Below, piece after piece: positions 60,021 through 64,000 of a DNA stretch of 64,000 nucleotides. The stretch spans positions 11,072,519 through 11,136,518 of the forward strand of contig JADWOT020000006.1 in the NCBI GenBank assembly GCA_036345935.2. Direction: 5' to 3'. The notes under the pieces were generated by a model. It was given only the letters and a program-made list of their open reading frames with translations. It was not told where the DNA came from and did not search any database. The DNA comes from Taenia hydatigena. Taxonomy: Eukaryota; Platyhelminthes; Cestoda; Cyclophyllidea; Taeniidae. Both the position numbers and the translations under genes were made by a program. Within the stretch, counting starts at the first letter, position 1, and every line of letters begins with the position of its first letter.

Positions 60021-62455
60021 ATTACCCCAAGGAAATTCGAAACTTCATGAAATTTGTGTTTTTGGCTTCTAATCTGGGTTAGGTGGTGGTCTTTTTCAAC
60101 TGATGCAAATACTTAAAGAGTTAATGCTGAAATGGCATTGTATGCGTGAAAGGACTCTCAATCTGAAACAAACAACATGATCTCACTACAAGATACTGTG
60201 CTATTTTGACTGGGTGCACATTATTCGTAGCTTGTACCTAAACTTCTTTGATACGTCGTCGGAAATTACGACTCGTCTTGCGGACGATGTTCTACCAGGG
60301 GAATTTGAAATCGCTAAAGACTTTGAATAGTGTGGGTGCGACTGCTACAGGCTGTGATGTTAGCTCTACACCTGCAAATTAGCTGTGTTTGAATGAAGCT
60401 GCAAGGCTCGGATGATACCAAGGTTGGTGTGCTGTCGTTGTAGATGTATACTTGGCGGTGAAGTGTTGCATCTGAATGCACAAAGCCGAAACTTCCTGAA
60501 AGCAAATGTGGAGAAGGGCGTTTGTGCTTGTGCGGAAATCCCTGAAATGGGTGAGCAGATAATATGCATCTAGCATCGGGTTCTATCTACTACTGAACTG
60601 CTTCTGGTCGGTTTATCGGGCGGTTCGTTGGATTTCGTTCTGACCGCGCAGGTCAACATGATAGATGAAAGGTTATGAAGGGGAGGCCATGGCTTAAGAT
60701 TTAATCGCCATGAGAGCATATTCTATCGGTTGATCAAGTGCTCGAGAGAAGCCTAATTCAACTCCTCATATCTAGTGACTTCCAGCACGTAGTGAGGCAT
60801 GCACGTTGAGTCACATGGGAATAAGTTGCTGACAGTTGTTGCTGCTTAAGTTGTTTCGTGCGAACCATGTTGGTATTTCTGCGGGTATCAGTGGCACTTT
60901 GACTTAAAGACAAGCCACAAATTCTAAACGAGGATGGCAGGCTTCTCAACTTCATAAGAAAATGGTAAAGTGATTCGACCCCATAAAATAGGCGCCAATC
61001 GGATCCTGTGGTCGTTTGTCACTTCATTGTGATCGTTTTTCACATTTCCATTAATAAAAATGCTTGACTACAACGTGGGTAGTAGTTTTGTAGTAAATGA
61101 GTTATTTGACTGTCGGATGGAGATGCAGTTGAGGTGCTTATTGCGCATGTCACCATAAGCAGCAAAAGAGCTACTATGAACCGGGGCCCATCTGAATAGT
61201 ATCAGTATTAATGCATCACGATACTGATGCTAAATATGCTTAAACAATGTATACTAGATAACAACACTATCGAAATAGTATTTACATCAATGGGTGCTCG
61301 TGGCTACGGCCTAGGCACCCTTCTGAATGCAGTCTTTCGGCGCAGAATTCTTCTTAAGAGAGCGAGGTCCTTATTGCTGAAGAATAACACCCCATGAATA
61401 GATAAGGTGGTGCTAGCTGAAATAGCCTAAATTGTAGTTTAAACATTTAATTATAATTGAAACGTCGCCAACAGCGACCGTATTAATCACTCGATACTTG
61501 CAACACTAAAGGGCGAAGACGAATAATCGGTCGTTACAAGTTATTTTTAGAGATTGTTCACTGTTAATAAAAGCACTGTGGTTTATTATTCGATGGAATG
61601 AAAACAAAATAAAAACGGGATAGCTGAGTAAATGCATGTCCAAAGTGTGCTTAAACTCCTTTGAGAATGCGATTGTGAAAGAGGTCGCAAATCGTTATTA
61701 CTTATTAGACGAGGCTCTAATGCACCAGCTTAATCCTCTTAATGATGGAAAAAAGTTGGGATGATAGGCTTTCATTACTAGCAATCCACTTTCTTCAACT
61801 ACATGCGTTAGGCAACTGCAGCAATCACCTTAAACGTTAGCGAAACTAATCGGACTAGCATTCTGCGAAGACCATGATTGAATCGGAGGCATTGCTTGCT
61901 CACCACACGGTATTCACATAAAATGTGGTTTCGAGTTCGCGTGGGGGGCTAGTGATCAGCCACTGACTTGACGTGATAAAGCCTACTACATGAAATGAAA
62001 TGAAAGTGTCAGTGTACCAATACTGCCCCATGTGTCTCCAAACTCCATTTAGTATTTCAACCATACAATTCGCCTATTATTGCGGAAGGATAGGAAATAA
62101 AGTCACTACACACGCAAGGATTGAACAAATTAATGTTCAATGCGTTGTCATAAGGCCGTTAAGTGTTTCGGTCTGAAAAGTCGTGACATTTATAACTTTC
62201 TTTTATGAAAATGTCATCTGGTGCGTTTACCAGCTTTGGAGCAATTACCAATGTTGACGATACGATTCAATTCGAGTGATTGCAACCAGCCTTAAAAATA
62301 ACATTACTACTGCAAAGTGTCCAGATTTTTCGCTGCACAATACGCACGCATCAGAGGTAATTTTGTCACAACCTTTTTGGTATGATCACGTGAATGTCAA
62401 GCACCATGAAGTTGCAACCGACTGAGGCAATCTTTCGCACTCGTGAATAGTTAGG
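60021..62455. other. About 2.4 kb without a supported gene
   Basis: USB1 3' flank and intergenic DNA. Only short frames with no family resemblance. Confidence 0.4.
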
Positions 62456-62619
62456 TGCAATACTTTGTTTGCTATGGCTGTCACTCCCGGTTTCGGTCAC
62501 CGACGTGGCCATGTTGCCTTAGCCGCGTGGACTGGCCTCTGGGCCATTCCAGCAGACCCGTTCCTTCTGTCCCAATGTTGTGCCTTCTTTTGCATTCAAG
62601 GAAGTCTCGGGACGCTACA
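62456..62619 (+). mobile_element. TRIM-like solo LTR, subfamily with TGCAATAC start
   Basis: Begins TGCAATACTTTGTTTG and ends CGGGACGCTACA, with intact GGTTTCGGTCA, GGACTGGCCTCTGGGCCATT and GCCTTCTTTTGC blocks. The TATATA block is absent, so it is shorter (164 bp). No clear target-site duplication. Confidence 0.82.
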
Positions 62620-64000
62620 GGTGGTACGCACAAAACGTGCAAAATATTGCATTAACATTACAAATAATGCGATGAAAGGCGCGCGGAATAATCAAATCAA
62701 GCGTATTATGGAAAAGCATCCACCATAAATATCGCATTTGATACAATATGAATATAACCTGCTACATTTATTTAGGAAAGGAAAATGTATTGCCTCCGCA
62801 ATGATGATATCGAATTGATCAAGTCTGCGCCCACTTTCCCAACACGAGACAGAAATCAGGTAGATTTTGGGCACTGCTTGTGAAAAATCATGTGAAATTT
62901 AAAAGAACGCTGTCTTGAGCAAAACTTCAAGATAGTGGTCTTATTATTGCAACACAAATAGCATCACCCTGTCATCAATTCATCACTTATAAATAACAGT
63001 GGCATATATGGTCACGATACTGGAGTTTTTGCCCATGAAATGGGAGTGTCAGTAACTTCTTGAGTGCAGTAGAAGGATGCAAGTCGTGTCAGTCTGGAAG
63101 ATGGGAAAAAGATTTGTCTCATAGAAATACGCTTAAATAAATAAATTCCCACACTACGACTTTGTTGTGATTAGTGGAGGATTCTCAAGGGAGTTAAAAG
63201 ATGAGAAAAGCAAATTTGTTGTGCCTAAGGATGAAATGATCATCTGATGTATTGGAATTTTGATTAAGTTGCTATAAATATTAGAGGTATAATAAACAAT
63301 TACTTTCCACAAGGAATTATTATTGCATTTTGTGCACATCCACAGTGAATGAGAATATCTAGTGCGCTTATGTTCCAAAATAACCGATTCTTTGGTGAAT
63401 TTTAGATAATAAGTAAAAAAATATCGCCGTTCTTTGGACTATTGAGCTGGGTTGATGGTAGCCCTTAGAAGGCGAATTGTCCTATTGGCTGTCATGTGCC
63501 ACCGTGTCTCCATGCGCCTAACACATGATGAAAAGATAAAATAATCTGAATTGCTCAACAAAGCAAAGAAATTTCTTTATACCGTTTGTTTGGAAGAGGA
63601 GTAAGTAACGCGACTACCAACGGGAAATACAAATGATTAGGTTTCAATGATCCACCAATAACGAAATTGGAGTAGTAAGGACCTCCATCCCCCTTTTAAT
63701 AGACACCAAAAATCTTCAAATTATCTCAGGAATGATCCGCTGTTTCCAAATACTATATTCCATATGGCACTTGGATGATGGAAATGCGGACTAATTTGAC
63801 TAATGGATGACATTGTCCGAAGTGAACGATTGCTTTTGAGGAAATTCAATCAATTCAAATGGCATACCCCTGGTATTTCACCAAGACATCCCAAATCACG
63901 GGAGACCTGGCCATCGATATGTAATTTTCGACTTAGTATGCCTGAATAAAATGCTTTAACTGCCACAGGAATTTCTGCTTCGAACAGGCGTTCAACAATG
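62620..64000. other. No supported gene to the end of the window
   Basis: AT-rich DNA; nothing recognised. Confidence 0.35.

Overview
This is a window of animal nuclear DNA, and several things point to a parasitic flatworm, most likely a tapeworm. Every recognisable gene is a split, single-copy animal gene. Many introns are extremely short (25-42 nt with GT...AG ends). The main dispersed repeat is a roughly 165-220 bp solo-LTR family with TG...CA ends and 5-bp target-site duplications, which resembles the miniature LTR retrotransposons (TRIMs) described from taeniid tapeworms. The species assignment is inference. No bacterial operon, CRISPR array, rRNA or tRNA gene was seen.

Layout. 0-5 kb: the 3' exons of an EDF1/MBF1 coactivator (minus), a nested pair of solo LTRs, then a ZCCHC8 homologue (plus). 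5-13 kb: a complete MCM10 replication-factor gene in 14 exons (plus). 14-24 kb: a long neuroligin-like adhesion gene (minus). 25-27 kb: the first copy of a 963-bp repeat and two solo LTRs around an (AT)22 tract. 28-29 kb: a one-coding-exon FAM122/PABIR-type PP2A-B55 regulator (plus). 32-43 kb: a compact cluster of a small WASP (minus), SAE1 (plus), CRNKL1 (minus) and NDUFS8 (plus), all complete and arranged as divergent and convergent pairs. 46-47 kb: the second, apparently identical copy of the 963-bp repeat. 52-54 kb: a RING-finger protein whose C-terminal half I do not recognise. 58-60 kb: a complete USB1 U6-snRNA exonuclease gene in six exons. The rest (about 29-32, 43-52, 54-58 and 60-64 kb) has no gene I can support.

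Functional themes. The window is mostly housekeeping: nuclear RNA surveillance and splicing (ZCCHC8, CRNKL1, USB1), replication (MCM10), SUMO activation (SAE1), respiratory complex I (NDUFS8) and transcription coactivation (EDF1). Signalling and cytoskeletal genes are WASP, FAM122/PABIR and the neuroligin-like gene. There is no sign that the genes form one pathway. Exon models were built by hand: conserved residues were matched on both sides of each GT...AG junction and reading phase was checked. For ZCCHC8, MCM10, WASP, SAE1, CRNKL1, NDUFS8 and USB1 the summed exons give an open frame ending at the stated stop.

The most interesting points are the ultra-short introns, a WASP with almost no proline-rich region and no acidic-tail tryptophan, a neuroligin-like protein that keeps the esterase serine but has lost the other two triad residues, a ZCCHC8 without its zinc knuckle, a RING with Asp for its second Cys, a nested LTR pair with recognisable target duplications, and the 963-bp direct duplication 21.2 kb apart. 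I did not find a convincing wholly new system.
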